64,000 bases of DNA from Klebsiella michiganensis (lineage in GTDB: Bacteria; Pseudomonadota; Gammaproteobacteria; Enterobacterales; Enterobacteriaceae): NCBI RefSeq assembly GCF_002925905.1, contig NZ_PRDB01000020.1:84972-148971 (forward strand), written 5' to 3'. Below are positions 43,691-52,783 of this stretch, piece after piece. The notes under the pieces were generated by a model. The model saw nothing but the letters and a program-made list of their open reading frames with translations. It had not been told where the DNA came from and did not search any database. The translations under genes and the position numbers were made by a program. The number at the start of each line of letters is the position of its first letter. The first letter of the stretch is position 1.

Positions 43691-44041
43691 ATGGCGGGCA
43701 AACGTATTGCGCGGGAAAAAAAGACCATTAGCAGCATGATTGCGCTCTACCAGCGCCGCTGCCCGGATGCCCGCGACGACGCTGAACACTATCAGGCGCT
43801 CAACGGCTATGCCGACAAGCGGCTGGATAAGTGCGTATTTGGCGAAGAAAAGCCCGCCTGCAAGCAGTGCCCGGTGCACTGCTATCAGCCCGCGAAACGC
43901 GAAGAGATGAAGCAGATTATGCGCTGGGCGGGGCCGCGGATGCTCTGGCGGCACCCGATCCTGACGATTCGCCACCTGATCGATGACAAACGCCCGGTGC
44001 CGGAGTTACCGGAAAAGTATCGGCCCAAAAAGCCGCAATAA
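43691..44041 (+). CDS. ygbA: YgbA-type nitrosative-stress protein
   Basis: A 116-residue protein of the nitrous-oxide-stimulated-promoter family (YgbA). Its Cys pattern is clear: RRCPDA, DKCVFGE and CKQCPVHCYQP, fitting a metal or iron-sulfur site, and the C-terminus ends RPKKPQ. In E. coli ygbA is induced by nitric oxide through NsrR and lies near fhlA and hyp, as it does here at a greater distance. I chose the ATG at 43691, preceded by a G-rich ribosome site. Its stop is the first part of the following tandem array unit. Confidence 0.85.
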   Translation: MAGKRIAREKKTISSMIALYQRRCPDARDDAEHYQALNGYADKRLDKCVFGEEKPACKQCPVHCYQPAKREEMKQIMRWAGPRMLWRHPILTIRHLIDDKRPVPELPEKYRPKKPQ

Positions 44042-44959
44042 ACTCCCCGGCTCGCGCTGCGCTTAGCCGGGCTACAATTCGTGCGGTCTGTAGCCCGGGT
44101 AAGGCGTCAGCCGCGACCCGGGGCTTCGCCGGAACGAGCCGTGGTTTGACTATTGCGAACCGACGTCCAGCAATGAACTCCCCGGCTACAATTCGTGCGG
44201 TCTGTAGCCCGGGTAAGGCGTCAGCCGCGACCCGGGGCCTCGCCGGAACGGGCCGTGGTTTGACTATCGCGAACCGACGTGCAGCAATAAACTCCCCGGC
44301 TCGCGCTGCGCTTAGCCAGGCTACAATTCGTGCGGTCTGTAGCCCGGGTAAGGCGTCAGCCGCGACCCGGGGCTTCGCCGGAACGAGCCGTGGTCTGACT
44401 ATCGCGAACCGACGTCCAGCAATAAACTCCCCGGCTCGCGCTGCGCTTAGCCGGGCTACAATTCGTGCGGTCTGTAGCCCGGGTAAGGCGTCAGCCGCGA
44501 CCCGGGGCCTCGCCGGAACGGGCCGTGGTTTGACTATCGCGAACCGACGTGCAGCAATAAACTCCCCGGCTCGCGCTGCGCTTAGCCAGGCTACAATTCG
44601 TGCGGTCTGTAGCCCGGGTAAGGCGTCAGCCGCGACCCGGGGCTTCGCCGGAACGGGCTGTGGTTTGACTATCTCGAACCGACGTCCAGCAATAAACTCC
44701 CCGGCTCGCGCTGCGCTTAGCCGGGCTACAATTCGTGCGGTCTGTAGCCCGGGTAAGGCGTCAGCCGCGACCCGGGGTTTCGCCGGAACGGGCCGTGGTT
44801 TGACTATCGCGAACCGACGTGCAGCAATAAACTCCCCGGCTCGCGCTGCGCTTAGCCAGGCTACAATTCGTGCGGTCTGTAGCCCGGGTAAGGCGTCAGC
44901 CGCGACCCGGGGCTTCGCCGGAACGAGCCGTGGTTTGACTATCGCGAACCGACGTCCAG
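44035..44959. repeat. Tandem array of 135-bp REP-containing units
   Basis: Units start at 44041, 44176, 44290, 44425, 44560, 44695 and 44830: spacing 135 bp except one 114-bp unit that lacks 21 bp. Each holds GCAATAAACTCCCCGG (the end of ygbA plus following bases), a REP pair (AGCCGGGCTACA and TGTAGCCCGGGTAAGGCG) and the last codons of sitD. Units alternate in type: GTCCAG with CTTCGCC or GTGCAG with CCTCGCC, giving a 270-bp higher-order period. As 135 is a multiple of 3, long false reading frames run through it on both strands. Confidence 0.9.
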
Positions 44960-45750
44960 ACAAACGCGATAACGAACAGGACGGTAAACAGCACCACAAT
45001 GGTCGGCGCCGGGGCGCTGTCGAGATAAAACGACAGCCACACGCCGCCCAGCGAACAGCTTAACGCTATCGCCACCGCCAGCAGCAGGGCGCTGACAAAA
45101 CGCCGCGTCAGCAGCAGAGCGATCGCCCCCGGCGCTATCAGCAGCGAAATCGACAAAATGATCCCCACCGCTTTCAGCGTCGCCACGATGGTCAGCGCAA
45201 TCATGCATAGCAGCCCATAATGCAGCAGCCCGCAGCGCAATCCGCTGGCCTTCGCCTGCTGCGGATCAAAGGCGTGCAGCAGAAAATCACGCCACTTAAA
45301 CCCGATTATCAGCGCAATCGCCAGCGCGATCAGCGACGTTTGCGCAATATCGCTGGCGGAAATACCCAGCATGTCGCCAAACAGAATATGATCGAGATGG
45401 ACCTCCGACTGAATCGACACGTACAGCACCAGGCCCGCGCCAAACATCCCGGAAAATACGATGCCCATGATCGTATCGCGCTTAATGCGGCTGTTATCGT
45501 CGAGATAACCGGTGGCGATGGCGCAGAACAACCCGGCGATAAACGCGCCGATGGCGAAGGGGATACCGAGAATATACGCCACCACCACGCCCGGAAAAAC
45601 CGCGTGGCTCATGGCATCGCCCATCAGCGCCCAGCCCTTGAGCACCAAAAACACCGACAGCAGCGCGCAGGGGACGGCAACGATCGCCGCCACCAGCATG
45701 GCGTTGACCATAAAGGAGAACTGGAAAGGTTCAATCAGCGCGCTCAGCAT
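44896..45750 (-). CDS. sitD: Manganese/iron ABC transporter permease
   Basis: A 284-residue ABC-3 family permease with about eight or nine helices; typical motifs are LKGWALMGDAMSHAVFPGVVVAY (given in part as GDAMSHAVFPGVVVAY) and GIILSISLLIAPGAIALLLT-type sequence near the end. With SitC it forms the channel for Mn(II)/Fe(II) import. I chose the ATG at 45750, overlapping sitC by 7 nt. The last about 20 codons (from SVRDSQTTARSGEAPGRG) lie in the first unit of the tandem array, so the C-terminus is part of the repeated sequence. Confidence 0.9.
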   Translation of the reverse strand: MLSALIEPFQFSFMVNAMLVAAIVAVPCALLSVFLVLKGWALMGDAMSHAVFPGVVVAYILGIPFAIGAFIAGLFCAIATGYLDDNSRIKRDTIMGIVFSGMFGAGLVLYVSIQSEVHLDHILFGDMLGISASDIAQTSLIALAIALIIGFKWRDFLLHAFDPQQAKASGLRCGLLHYGLLCMIALTIVATLKAVGIILSISLLIAPGAIALLLTRRFVSALLLAVAIALSCSLGGVWLSFYLDSAPAPTIVVLFTVLFVIAFVWTSVRDSQTTARSGEAPGRG

Positions 45751-46592
45751 GAGGCCTCCCTGGCGCGGCGACGGCTGGCGAGCAGGCCGTGCTTCGGCGC
45801 GAAAACAAAAGCGGCTAAAAACAGCAGCGTCTGGGCGACGACGATAATCCCGCCGGTCGCCCCGTCCAGATAGTAGCTCAGCCACGCGCCGAAAAAGCTG
45901 GTCAGGCTGCCAATCGCGACGGCAATCGCCAGCAGGCGCGGGAAGCGGTCGGTCAACAGCCAGGCGGTGGCCCCGGGCGTCACCACCAGGCAAATCACCA
46001 GAAACGCGCCGACGGTCTGCAGCGCCGTCACGGTACAGGCCGCCAGCAGAGTAAAGAACAGCAGCTTCAGCGCGGTGGTATTCAGGCCAATGGAACGAGC
46101 GTGGTTCTCATCGAAAAAGGTCACCATCAGGTCTTTCCACTTCAGCAGCAGAATCGCCATCGAAATAGAGCCAATCGCCGCCAGCTGGATAATATCCTCC
46201 GGGGCGATGGCCAGAATATTGCCGAGAATAATGGTCTGGATATTCACCGAAGTGGGGTTCAGCGACACCATAAACAGGCCAATACCGAAAAAAGAGGAGA
46301 AGATCAGGCCGATAATCGCGTCTTCCTTCAGCTTCGAACGCTGGTTAAGAAACAGCATGCTGCCCGCCGCCAGGCCGCCGGAAAGAAACGCCCCCAGCGC
46401 GAAGGGCAGACCGAGCATATAAGCGCCCGCCACGCCGGGCACGATGGAGTGGGAGAGGGCGTCGCCAATCAGCGACCAGCCTTTAAGCATCAGGTAGCAG
46501 GAGAGAAACGCGCACACCCCGCCCACCAGCGCCGAGACCCACATCGCGTTCAGCATATAGTGATAACCAAACGGCTCCAGTAGCCAGCTCAT
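45744..46592 (-). CDS. sitC: Manganese/iron ABC transporter permease
   Basis: A 282-residue ABC-3 family permease, paralogous to SitD. It shows [20 protein letters not shown], several membrane helices and [20 protein letters not shown] near the C-terminal third. It partners SitD in the inner membrane. It overlaps sitB by 4 nt (ATGA) and sitD by 7 nt, so the operon is tightly coupled. Confidence 0.92.
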   Translation of the reverse strand: MSWLLEPFGYHYMLNAMWVSALVGGVCAFLSCYLMLKGWSLIGDALSHSIVPGVAGAYMLGLPFALGAFLSGGLAAGSMLFLNQRSKLKEDAIIGLIFSSFFGIGLFMVSLNPTSVNIQTIILGNILAIAPEDIIQLAAIGSISMAILLLKWKDLMVTFFDENHARSIGLNTTALKLLFFTLLAACTVTALQTVGAFLVICLVVTPGATAWLLTDRFPRLLAIAVAIGSLTSFFGAWLSYYLDGATGGIIVVAQTLLFLAAFVFAPKHGLLASRRRAREASC

Positions 46593-47410
46593 CTTTCGCC
46601 TCCCGCCGCCCGACGGCTGATAAACGGCCGCTCATCGTCGGTGATAATCCGCTCTTCCGCGCCGCTCAGCACCACGTGGCGCAGCACGCCGCTAAACGCC
46701 AGTTCGAGGTTTTCGGCGGTAAAGGTGCTTTCCGTCGGGCCGCTGGCCAGCACGGTGCCTTTGACCATCACCGTGTAGTCGCAGAACTCGCTTACCGAGC
46801 CGAGGTTATGGGTGGAAACCAGCATGGTGCAGCCTTCGTCGCGCAGTTCCCGCAGCAGCTCGATGATGCGCGCTTCGGTCTGCACGTCGACGCCGGTAAA
46901 GGGTTCATCCAGCAGAATGACTTTTCCCTGCTGAGCGATAGCGCGGGCCAGAAACACGCGCTTTTTCTGCCCGCCGGAGAGTTCGCCGATCTGGCGGTGG
47001 CGGTACTCGCTCATGCCGACCCGCGCCAGGGCGGCGTCGACAATCTCATGGTCGCGCGGTTTGGCCCGCCGTAGCCAGCCCATATGGCCATAGCGCCCCA
47101 TCATCACCACATCTTCCACCAGCACCGGGAAGGACCAGTCCACCTCTTCCGCCTGCGGAACGTAGGCGACGAGGTTCTGCCGCAGGGCGCGATTAACCGG
47201 CTGACCGAGAATCGCAATATCGCCTTTTCCGACGCGCACAAAGCCCATCAGCGCTTTAAACAGCGTCGATTTTCCCGAGCCGTTCACCCCGACCAGCGCC
47301 GCGATGGCGCTGCGCGGGACGCTAAAAGAAGCATCGCGCAGCGCGGTATGACCGTTGCGGTAGGTGACGCTGACATTGTTGACCGCGAGGCCCGGCAGCT
47401 CGTGACTCAT
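46589..47410 (-). CDS. sitB: Manganese/iron ABC transporter ATPase
   Basis: A 273-residue ATPase. Walker A is GVNGSGKST, the signature [15 protein letters not shown], Walker [13 protein letters not shown], and the switch His is in VSTHNLG. It energises SitCD for Mn(II)/Fe(II) uptake. It overlaps both sitA and sitC by 4 nt. Confidence 0.93.
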   Translation of the reverse strand: MSHELPGLAVNNVSVTYRNGHTALRDASFSVPRSAIAALVGVNGSGKSTLFKALMGFVRVGKGDIAILGQPVNRALRQNLVAYVPQAEEVDWSFPVLVEDVVMMGRYGHMGWLRRAKPRDHEIVDAALARVGMSEYRHRQIGELSGGQKKRVFLARAIAQQGKVILLDEPFTGVDVQTEARIIELLRELRDEGCTMLVSTHNLGSVSEFCDYTVMVKGTVLASGPTESTFTAENLELAFSGVLRHVVLSGAEERIITDDERPFISRRAAGGER

Positions 47411-48324
47411 GCCTGTTTCCTTAGTCCGTCGTTGATGCCCTGGACGATGGTTTGGGTGGTGACGCGCAGCAGGTCGAGATAGGTCGGCACCGGGCCATCG
47501 GCGGCGCTCAGAGAGTCGACGTACAGGACGCCGCCGTAGTGGCCGCCGGCTTCCCGGGCCACCTGACGCGCCGGTTTATCAGAGATGGTGCTTTCGCTAA
47601 AGATAGTCGGGATCCGCTCTTTCTTCATGGTGTCGATGGTTTTGCGCACCTGCTGCGGGGTGCCCTGCTGGTCGGCGTTTATCGGCCACAGATAGCGCTC
47701 CTGGAGGCCGTTATCGCGGGCCAGATAGGAGAACGCGCCCTCGCTGGTCACCAGCCAGCGCTTATCCTGCGGCAGCTTCGCCAGTTCCGCCTTCAGCGGC
47801 GCCATGGTCTGGCGGATCTTCTCTTTGTAGGCTTCGGCGTTGTGGCGATAGGCGTCGGCGTTCGCAGGATCGTATTTCACCAGCGCGTCGCGAATATTAT
47901 CGACGTAGATCAGCGCATTGTCCGCCGACATCCACGCGTGCGGGTTGGGTTTGCCGTTATACGGCCCTTCGCTGATGCCCATCGGCTGAATGCCGTTGCT
48001 GACCACCACTTCCGGTACGCCGTTTAAGTGCTGATAAAAGCGGGCGAACCACAGTTCAAGGTTCAGGCCGTTGGCGAGGATCAGCTGTGCGCCCTGCGCG
48101 CGTTTGATATCCCCGGGGGTCGGCTGATATTCATGGATCTCGGCCCCCGGTTTGGTGATGGAGCTGACGTCGGCGGCGTTGCCCGCGACGTTTTGCGCCA
48201 TATCGGCGATCACCGTGAAGGTGGTAATCACTTTAAATTTCTCTTTTGCCTGGACGGGGGCGACGGCCAGCAGCGCCAGCGTGGCGGCAAACATCAGATG
48301 CTTCAGGGGTGGCAGGTGCAGCAT
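47407..48324 (-). CDS. sitA: Manganese/iron periplasmic binding protein
   Basis: A 305-residue cluster A-I (ZnuA/SitA-type) metal-binding protein. The signal peptide ends near [17 protein letters not shown]. Metal-ligand positions expected in this family appear in [17 protein letters not shown] and the [11 protein letters not shown] region. I chose the ATG at 48324, with AGGG five nt upstream; a GTG at 48336 is in frame but without a site. Two MntR-like palindromes lie just upstream. Confidence 0.92.
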   Translation of the reverse strand: MLHLPPLKHLMFAATLALLAVAPVQAKEKFKVITTFTVIADMAQNVAGNAADVSSITKPGAEIHEYQPTPGDIKRAQGAQLILANGLNLELWFARFYQHLNGVPEVVVSNGIQPMGISEGPYNGKPNPHAWMSADNALIYVDNIRDALVKYDPANADAYRHNAEAYKEKIRQTMAPLKAELAKLPQDKRWLVTSEGAFSYLARDNGLQERYLWPINADQQGTPQQVRKTIDTMKKERIPTIFSESTISDKPARQVAREAGGHYGGVLYVDSLSAADGPVPTYLDLLRVTTQTIVQGINDGLRKQA

Positions 48325-48360
48325 AAGGTCCCTCACAACGTTGCGGTTAATTAATCATCA

Positions 48361-48399
48361 TTTATAGCCATTGCTATGTTATATAGCACAAGCTATTTA
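48361..48399. promoter_or_regulatory. Two tandem MntR-like palindromes upstream of sitA
   Basis: ATAGC-CATT-GCTAT (within 48361-48380) resembles the enterobacterial MntR box, and ATAGC-ACAA-GCTAT (within 48381-48399) repeats the same half-sites one helical pair of turns away. An AT-rich Fur-like stretch (AAATGAAAATAATTCTTATT) follows at about 48401. Control by Mn through MntR, and perhaps by iron through Fur, is expected. Confidence 0.65.
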
Positions 48400-48466
48400 T
48401 AAATGAAAATAATTCTTATTTAGATGTGAGGCGAATGATTAGCGTGCGAACCCGCGGCCGGAGAGG

Positions 48467-48493
48467 AAAAGGCCCGGCCACGCGGAAGGCCGG
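48467..48493 (-). terminator. Terminator of the LacI-type regulator gene
   Basis: Read on the minus strand, CCGGCC (48493-48488) pairs with GGCCGG (48479-48474), followed by GCCTTTTCC. It lies just after the regulator's stop codon. Confidence 0.6.
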
Positions 48494-48502
48494 ACGCTGA
48501 AA

Positions 48503-49465
48503 TCAGGAGAGATCGGCCACCGACTGGCGGGGGATCAGGCGGCCCGCCAGCGTGCGCCCTTCGGGAGAGAAGGTGGGGCGCTCGTCAATCAGGTTGCGGA
48601 TACGCTGCAGGCAGTTCTCCATCAGCTGCTCCAGCGGCCAGGAGATACAGGTCAGCGGCGGATTGAGCAGGGAGGCGAGGGGAGAATCTTCCAGGCTCAG
48701 CAGCGAGACCTCCTGCGGTACGGCAACGTTGAACTCGCGCAGCAGGCGCATCGCTTCGGCGGCGTAGCGGTCCCGTTTCACGATAATCACCGAGTATTTG
48801 CTGAAGCTATTAATCAGCGTCAGCAGCGCCTGTTCAACGTTATCGTTGGCCGCCAGCATCAGCTGCCGGTTAAAAGGGATGGAGTAGTTTTGCAGGACGT
48901 TGCGATAGCCTTCGAGCATCTGGCGGCTGGCGTCATCGCTGTCGTTATCAACGATCAGCGCGATATTGCGATGGCCCTTGCCGATCACGTAGCGGCAGGC
49001 GCTTTCGGTGGCAAAAGCGTAGTCGTAGCCCTGATTATTGACCCCGGCAATGCTGAAGCGGTCAAAGGAGATCACGTTGCGCGGCGCATCCGCCGGGACG
49101 GCGCCGAGCACCACCACCGCCACGCACTGGCGCTGTAAATCGTCGACGACCGCCGCCTGTTCCGCCGCATCCGTGACGTACTGAACAATCAGGTTTTTAT
49201 TCAGCCCCTTCAGCGCTAGCGAGAGCATCGGCAGCAGGCGCGCGCCGCTGCTGTCATCGTTCGCCGGGATCACCAGCCCCACGTGATTGGATGTCTGACT
49301 GGCGAGGTTTTGCGCGGCAAAGCTCGGGCGGTAGTTAAGTTCCTCTACCGCGCGCAGCACCGCTTCCCGGCTCTCTTCGCGCACGCCCCGCGTGCCGGTC
49401 AGCACGCGGGATACCGTCGCTCGGGAGACATTCGCTAATCTTGAAACATCATCAATGGTTGGCAT
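48503..49465 (-). CDS. LacI-family repressor of the beta-glycoside/mannan locus
   Basis: A 320-residue LacI/GalR regulator. The N-terminal helix-turn-helix is TIDDVSRLANVSRATVSRVL, the hinge helix lies near residues 48-57 (FAAQNLA), and a sugar-binding periplasmic-protein-like core follows. It resembles AscG-type regulators of beta-glucoside use. The near-identical palindromes at 52661 and 54175 are of the GAAAGCGCTTTC type such proteins bind, which makes it the likely regulator of the PTS, porin and hydrolase genes. Confidence 0.88.
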   Translation of the reverse strand: MPTIDDVSRLANVSRATVSRVLTGTRGVREESREAVLRAVEELNYRPSFAAQNLASQTSNHVGLVIPANDDSSGARLLPMLSLALKGLNKNLIVQYVTDAAEQAAVVDDLQRQCVAVVVLGAVPADAPRNVISFDRFSIAGVNNQGYDYAFATESACRYVIGKGHRNIALIVDNDSDDASRQMLEGYRNVLQNYSIPFNRQLMLAANDNVEQALLTLINSFSKYSVIIVKRDRYAAEAMRLLREFNVAVPQEVSLLSLEDSPLASLLNPPLTCISWPLEQLMENCLQRIRNLIDERPTFSPEGRTLAGRLIPRQSVADLS

Positions 49466-49521
49466 GGCATTTTCTGTCTGAATATTTTCGCCTAGCTTAG
49501 CATATCTGCTGAAAAAAGTGT

Positions 49522-50436
49522 CTACCGCCGACCGGCTTCAGCGTTGGCCAGAACCGGCAGCCAGGCCGCGCCGCGCACGCCGCTGGCGTCGCCGAAGCGG
49601 GCCTGTTTGATCTGCGTTCGGCAGCTGTCGGAAAAGAGATACGGGACAATCGCCGACGGCAGCTGCTCATAGATTTGCCCGACGTTGGAGAGCCCGCCGC
49701 CCAGTACAATCACCTGCGGATCGAGGATATTGATTACCGACGCCAGGCTACGGCCGAAAGCGTCAATAAAATGCCGCCAGTGGGCCAGCGCCTGCGGTTC
49801 GCCGTTTTGCGCGGCGGCGATAATCGCTTCCGCAGGCGCCTGCTCGCCGTAGCTGCGGGCAAAGCCGGTACCGGAGATAAAGCTTTCGATGCAGTTCTCT
49901 TTGCCGCAGTAGCAGGGCTGCGCCGGGCCGTCGCGCTCGGGGCGGTACTCCGGCAGGGGATTGTGTCCCCATTCGCCAGCGATGGCGTTAGGCCCGCCGA
50001 GCAGCCGTTGGTTCACCGCGATGCCGCCGCCGCAGCCGGTACCGATGATAACGCCGAATACGGTCGTTGCCCCCGCGCCCGCGCCGTCCACCGCCTCAGA
50101 GAGGGTGAAGCAGTCGGCATCGTTCGCCATCCATACCGGTTGACCAAGTTCCCGCATCAGGTCATGACGCAGGTCGTGGCCGTTGAGCACCAGACAGTTA
50201 CAGTTTTTAATCAGGCCGCTTTGCGGGTCGATAGCCCCCGGCAGGCCGATGCCGAGAGTAAACGGCCGTTCGCTCCAGTCGCGGACGGTCGCAATCAGTC
50301 CGAGCAGCTGCTGCATAAACGCCTGATAGCTCTCTTTATGCGTCGGACGGCGCTGGCGATAGACGCATTCGCCCGCCGCGTTGAGCAGGACGGCTTCCAT
50401 TTTGGTGCCGCCAATGTCTAAACCCAGATGTAGCAT
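49522..50436 (-). CDS. ROK-family sugar kinase
   Basis: A 304-residue ROK kinase similar to E. coli fructokinase Mak. It has the ATP-binding LGLDIGGTKMEAVLL, catalytic Asp in WMANDADC, IGTGCGGGIAVN and the ROK zinc motif (GHNPLPEY, then CYCGKENCIESFISG). The likely substrate is a free hexose such as fructose, mannose or glucose released from glycosides. It lies in the sugar locus between the regulator gene and the PTS genes, in the same direction. A REP pair separates it from the IIA gene. Confidence 0.85.
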   Translation of the reverse strand: MLHLGLDIGGTKMEAVLLNAAGECVYRQRRPTHKESYQAFMQQLLGLIATVRDWSERPFTLGIGLPGAIDPQSGLIKNCNCLVLNGHDLRHDLMRELGQPVWMANDADCFTLSEAVDGAGAGATTVFGVIIGTGCGGGIAVNQRLLGGPNAIAGEWGHNPLPEYRPERDGPAQPCYCGKENCIESFISGTGFARSYGEQAPAEAIIAAAQNGEPQALAHWRHFIDAFGRSLASVINILDPQVIVLGGGLSNVGQIYEQLPSAIVPYLFSDSCRTQIKQARFGDASGVRGAAWLPVLANAEAGRR

Positions 50437-50483
50437 GGTTGTCCTTAATTGTGGTCGACGGTTTCCCGGGCCGCTACGCGTGT

Positions 50484-50610
50484 AGTTCAGGTAGCCCGGC
50501 TAAGCGCAGCGCGAGCCGGGAAGTCAGCCAGCCAGGTGACATGAGCATTTACCGTTTTCCCGGGTTGCGGCGTAAACGCCTTACCCGGGCTAGGTCATCT
50601 CCTCTCTCCT
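50484..50610. repeat. REP pair between the ROK kinase and PTS IIA genes
   Basis: AGGTAGCCCGGCTAAGCGC (from about 50491) and the inverted TTGCGGCGTAAACGCCTTACCCGGG (shown in part; to about 50600) form a BIME-type pair. It may stabilise the upstream IIA mRNA. Confidence 0.7.
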
Positions 50611-50624
50611 GGAGAGGGGGAACC

Positions 50625-50939
50625 CTACGCGTGCAGCGGTCGCGAGCGGTAAATGGCGATCAGTTCGCCGATCAGCTCTTTCGCCAGAATCGAGGTCATC
50701 AGATGATCCTGAGCGTGAACCATCACCAGAGTCATTTTGGTTTTACCCTCGCCTTCGTCGGCCTCAATCAGCTGGGTCTGTACCAAATGCGCCTCGCGGG
50801 CAAAATGCGCCGCTTCTTTCATTTTTTCGTCGGCGGCGGCGAAATCACCCGCTTTAGCGCAGCTCAGCGCTTCGTAACAGAGACTACGCGACTGCCCGGC
50901 GTTGATGATGATACCCATTACCTGTTCTTCTAATTCCAT
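50625..50939 (-). CDS. PTS lactose/cellobiose-type EIIA
   Basis: A 104-residue helical IIA protein of the ChbA/CelC/LacF group. The phosphorylated His is expected in VHAQDHLMTS near residue 76, and GIIINAGQSRSLCYEAL is typical of the first helix pair. It passes phosphate from HPr to the IIB protein. It is the last PTS gene of the minus-strand operon IIB-IIC-IIA. Confidence 0.92.
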   Translation of the reverse strand: MELEEQVMGIIINAGQSRSLCYEALSCAKAGDFAAADEKMKEAAHFAREAHLVQTQLIEADEGEGKTKMTLVMVHAQDHLMTSILAKELIGELIAIYRSRPLHA

Positions 50940-50962
50940 GACAAACCTCTGAATAGTATTAA

Positions 50963-52285
50963 TTATGCGGACTGCGGCGCGCTTTCGGCCTGGGCCGCCG
51001 CGTTAGCGTGCTCCTGCTCCAGCAGCTGTTTTTCGTAGGCTTTGAGGAACGGCAGATACATCACCATCGCCGTCGCCATGCAAATCAGGCACATGATCAC
51101 CGGGCTAAAGCTCCAGTTCGCCGCCCACGAGGCGCCGATAGGGGCCGGCGTCGTCCACGGCGTCATCGACACCACGCGGCTCACCAGGTCCAGCTTCAGC
51201 GCAAAGTAGGCCAGGGTTGCGTTGATCATCGGCACCAGCACGAACGGCAGGAAGAACAGCGGATTCATAATGATCGGCGCGCCGAACAGAATCGGTTCGT
51301 TGATGTTAAATACGCCCGGCACCACGCCCATCCGGCCAATCGTCCGCAGATGCACCGCCTTACTGCGCAGCAGCATCAAAGCCAGCGGCAGGGTGGAGCC
51401 GACGCCGCCGATCAGCAGATAGTGATCCCAGAAGCCCTGGACATAGATATGCGGGATCGCGGTGCCTGCGGCCATCGCCGCCTGGTTGATCGACAGGTTC
51501 GCCATCCAGAACGGATTCATAATCCCGGTGACGATCAGCGCCCCGTGAATGCCGGCAAACCACAGCACCTGGCACACCAGCACCGACAGCAGAATCGCCG
51601 GTAGAGTATCGGACGCCGCCACCAGCGGTTTCACCAGCGACATGATCGCTTCCGGGATGATCATGCCCAGCTGCGCTTCGATAAACAGATTCAGCGGATG
51701 CAGCGTCAGCACGATCGCCAGCACCGGGATCAGGATCTCAAACGAGCGCGCCACGCCCGCCGGCACTTCAGGCGGCAGACGGATCGTAATATTGTGGCGC
51801 TTGAGGAAGGCGTACAGCTCGGTAGAGTAAATCGCCACCAGAATTGCGGTGAAGATCCCCTGGCCGGAGAAGTAGGCGGTGGAGATCTGGCCATCTTTCA
51901 GCGGCGCGGCCACCAGCAGGAACGACATCAGGGACAGCATCCCGGCGGTCAGCGAGTCCAGATTGTGGTGTTTTGCCAGGCTGGCGGCGATCCCGACGGC
52001 GATAAACAGCGTCATCACCCCCATGCTGAAGTTAAACGGCAGCATCAGCGCATCTCGATGATCGAGAGAAAATTGCAGCCAGGCGCGGGCAAAGCCCCAC
52101 GTCGTATCCGGGGAAAACGGCGGGAAGATAAAGACCAGCAAAAACGAGCCGACGATCATAAAGGGCAGGGCGGTAATAAAACCGTCGCGGATGGAGGTGA
52201 CGTATTTTTGTTGGCCGATCGCCCCCGCCATAGGCGTGATCTTCTGTTCAATCACGGCGATCAGCTTCGCGTACAGAGAGCTCAT
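50963..52285 (-). CDS. PTS lactose/cellobiose-type EIIC
   Basis: A 440-residue permease of the CelB/ChbC group with about ten membrane helices. Family motifs include RDGFITALPFMIVGSFLLV, the LPPEVPAGVARSFEILIP segment and GVFNINEPILFGAPIIMNP, the last forming part of the substrate site. It takes up and phosphorylates beta-disaccharides together with the neighbouring IIB and IIA. It lies 9 bp after the IIB gene. Confidence 0.93.
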   Translation of the reverse strand: MSSLYAKLIAVIEQKITPMAGAIGQQKYVTSIRDGFITALPFMIVGSFLLVFIFPPFSPDTTWGFARAWLQFSLDHRDALMLPFNFSMGVMTLFIAVGIAASLAKHHNLDSLTAGMLSLMSFLLVAAPLKDGQISTAYFSGQGIFTAILVAIYSTELYAFLKRHNITIRLPPEVPAGVARSFEILIPVLAIVLTLHPLNLFIEAQLGMIIPEAIMSLVKPLVAASDTLPAILLSVLVCQVLWFAGIHGALIVTGIMNPFWMANLSINQAAMAAGTAIPHIYVQGFWDHYLLIGGVGSTLPLALMLLRSKAVHLRTIGRMGVVPGVFNINEPILFGAPIIMNPLFFLPFVLVPMINATLAYFALKLDLVSRVVSMTPWTTPAPIGASWAANWSFSPVIMCLICMATAMVMYLPFLKAYEKQLLEQEHANAAAQAESAPQSA

Positions 52286-52294
52286 GATCTTTCC

Positions 52295-52609
52295 TTAGTT
52301 TTTGTTATCGATAAGGGAAAGCGCGAAATCCAGTACGGCGCCGCCTTTCTGCATGCCGTAATCCATCATGTTGATGGGTTCCACGCGGATACCGTATTTA
52401 TCAGCCTGCTTTTGCAGATCTTTCTGCATGTATTTCACCTGCGGCCCCAGCAGGACCACCTGGTAATGGCCGACCTGTTGATCGAATTCCGCGACGCCAA
52501 AGGCGTTGATCTCCACCGGCAGACCGCGCTGCTCGGCTTCGGCGATCATTTTTTTCACCAGCAGGCTGGTGGACATGCCCGCGGAACAGCACAACATTAT
52601 CTTTTTCAT
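52295..52609 (-). CDS. PTS lactose/cellobiose-type EIIB
   Basis: A 104-residue IIB protein with the phosphorylated Cys near the start (KIMLCCSAGMSTSLL, Cys8 by the C-x-x-G-M-S-T-S pattern). It is the first gene of the minus-strand PTS operon, just downstream of the operator at 52661-52680. Confidence 0.92.
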   Translation of the reverse strand: MKKIMLCCSAGMSTSLLVKKMIAEAEQRGLPVEINAFGVAEFDQQVGHYQVVLLGPQVKYMQKDLQKQADKYGIRVEPINMMDYGMQKGGAVLDFALSLIDNKN

Positions 52610-52660
52610 ATATCGCTCCTGATGAGATGGATGCGCCGACTATAGTCATAACGGATATAA

Positions 52661-52680
52661 AACGGAAAGCGCTTTCCGTT
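52661..52680. promoter_or_regulatory. Perfect 20-bp LacI-family operator
   Basis: AACGGAAAGCGCTTTCCGTT is a perfect palindrome, lying 51 bp before the IIB gene and 103 bp before the divergent second IIC gene. It is a strong candidate site for the LacI-type repressor and could switch both directions at once. Confidence 0.8.
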
Positions 52681-52783
52681 AGTGGATTTATTTATTGTGA
52701 CCACGATCACCTATGGCGGGCTTTTACTTTACCCGGGAGTGCGCGATCATCCTGGCGACACCTCTATTCTTAAAGGCAGGATT

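Noticed and set aside
44035..44959. CRISPR-like regularly spaced repeats
   Set aside because: The whole 135-bp unit is repeated, with no unique spacers, and no cas genes are near.
43917..45063. Long open frames on both strands through the 135-bp array, encoding proteins with 45-residue repeats
   Set aside because: 135 is a multiple of 3, so any stop-free frame stays open through all units. There are no ribosome sites, and the array is REP sequence between ygbA and sitD.
45751..45993. N-terminal extension of sitD
   Set aside because: It lies entirely inside sitC, and the normal SitD start MLSALIEPF is at 45750.
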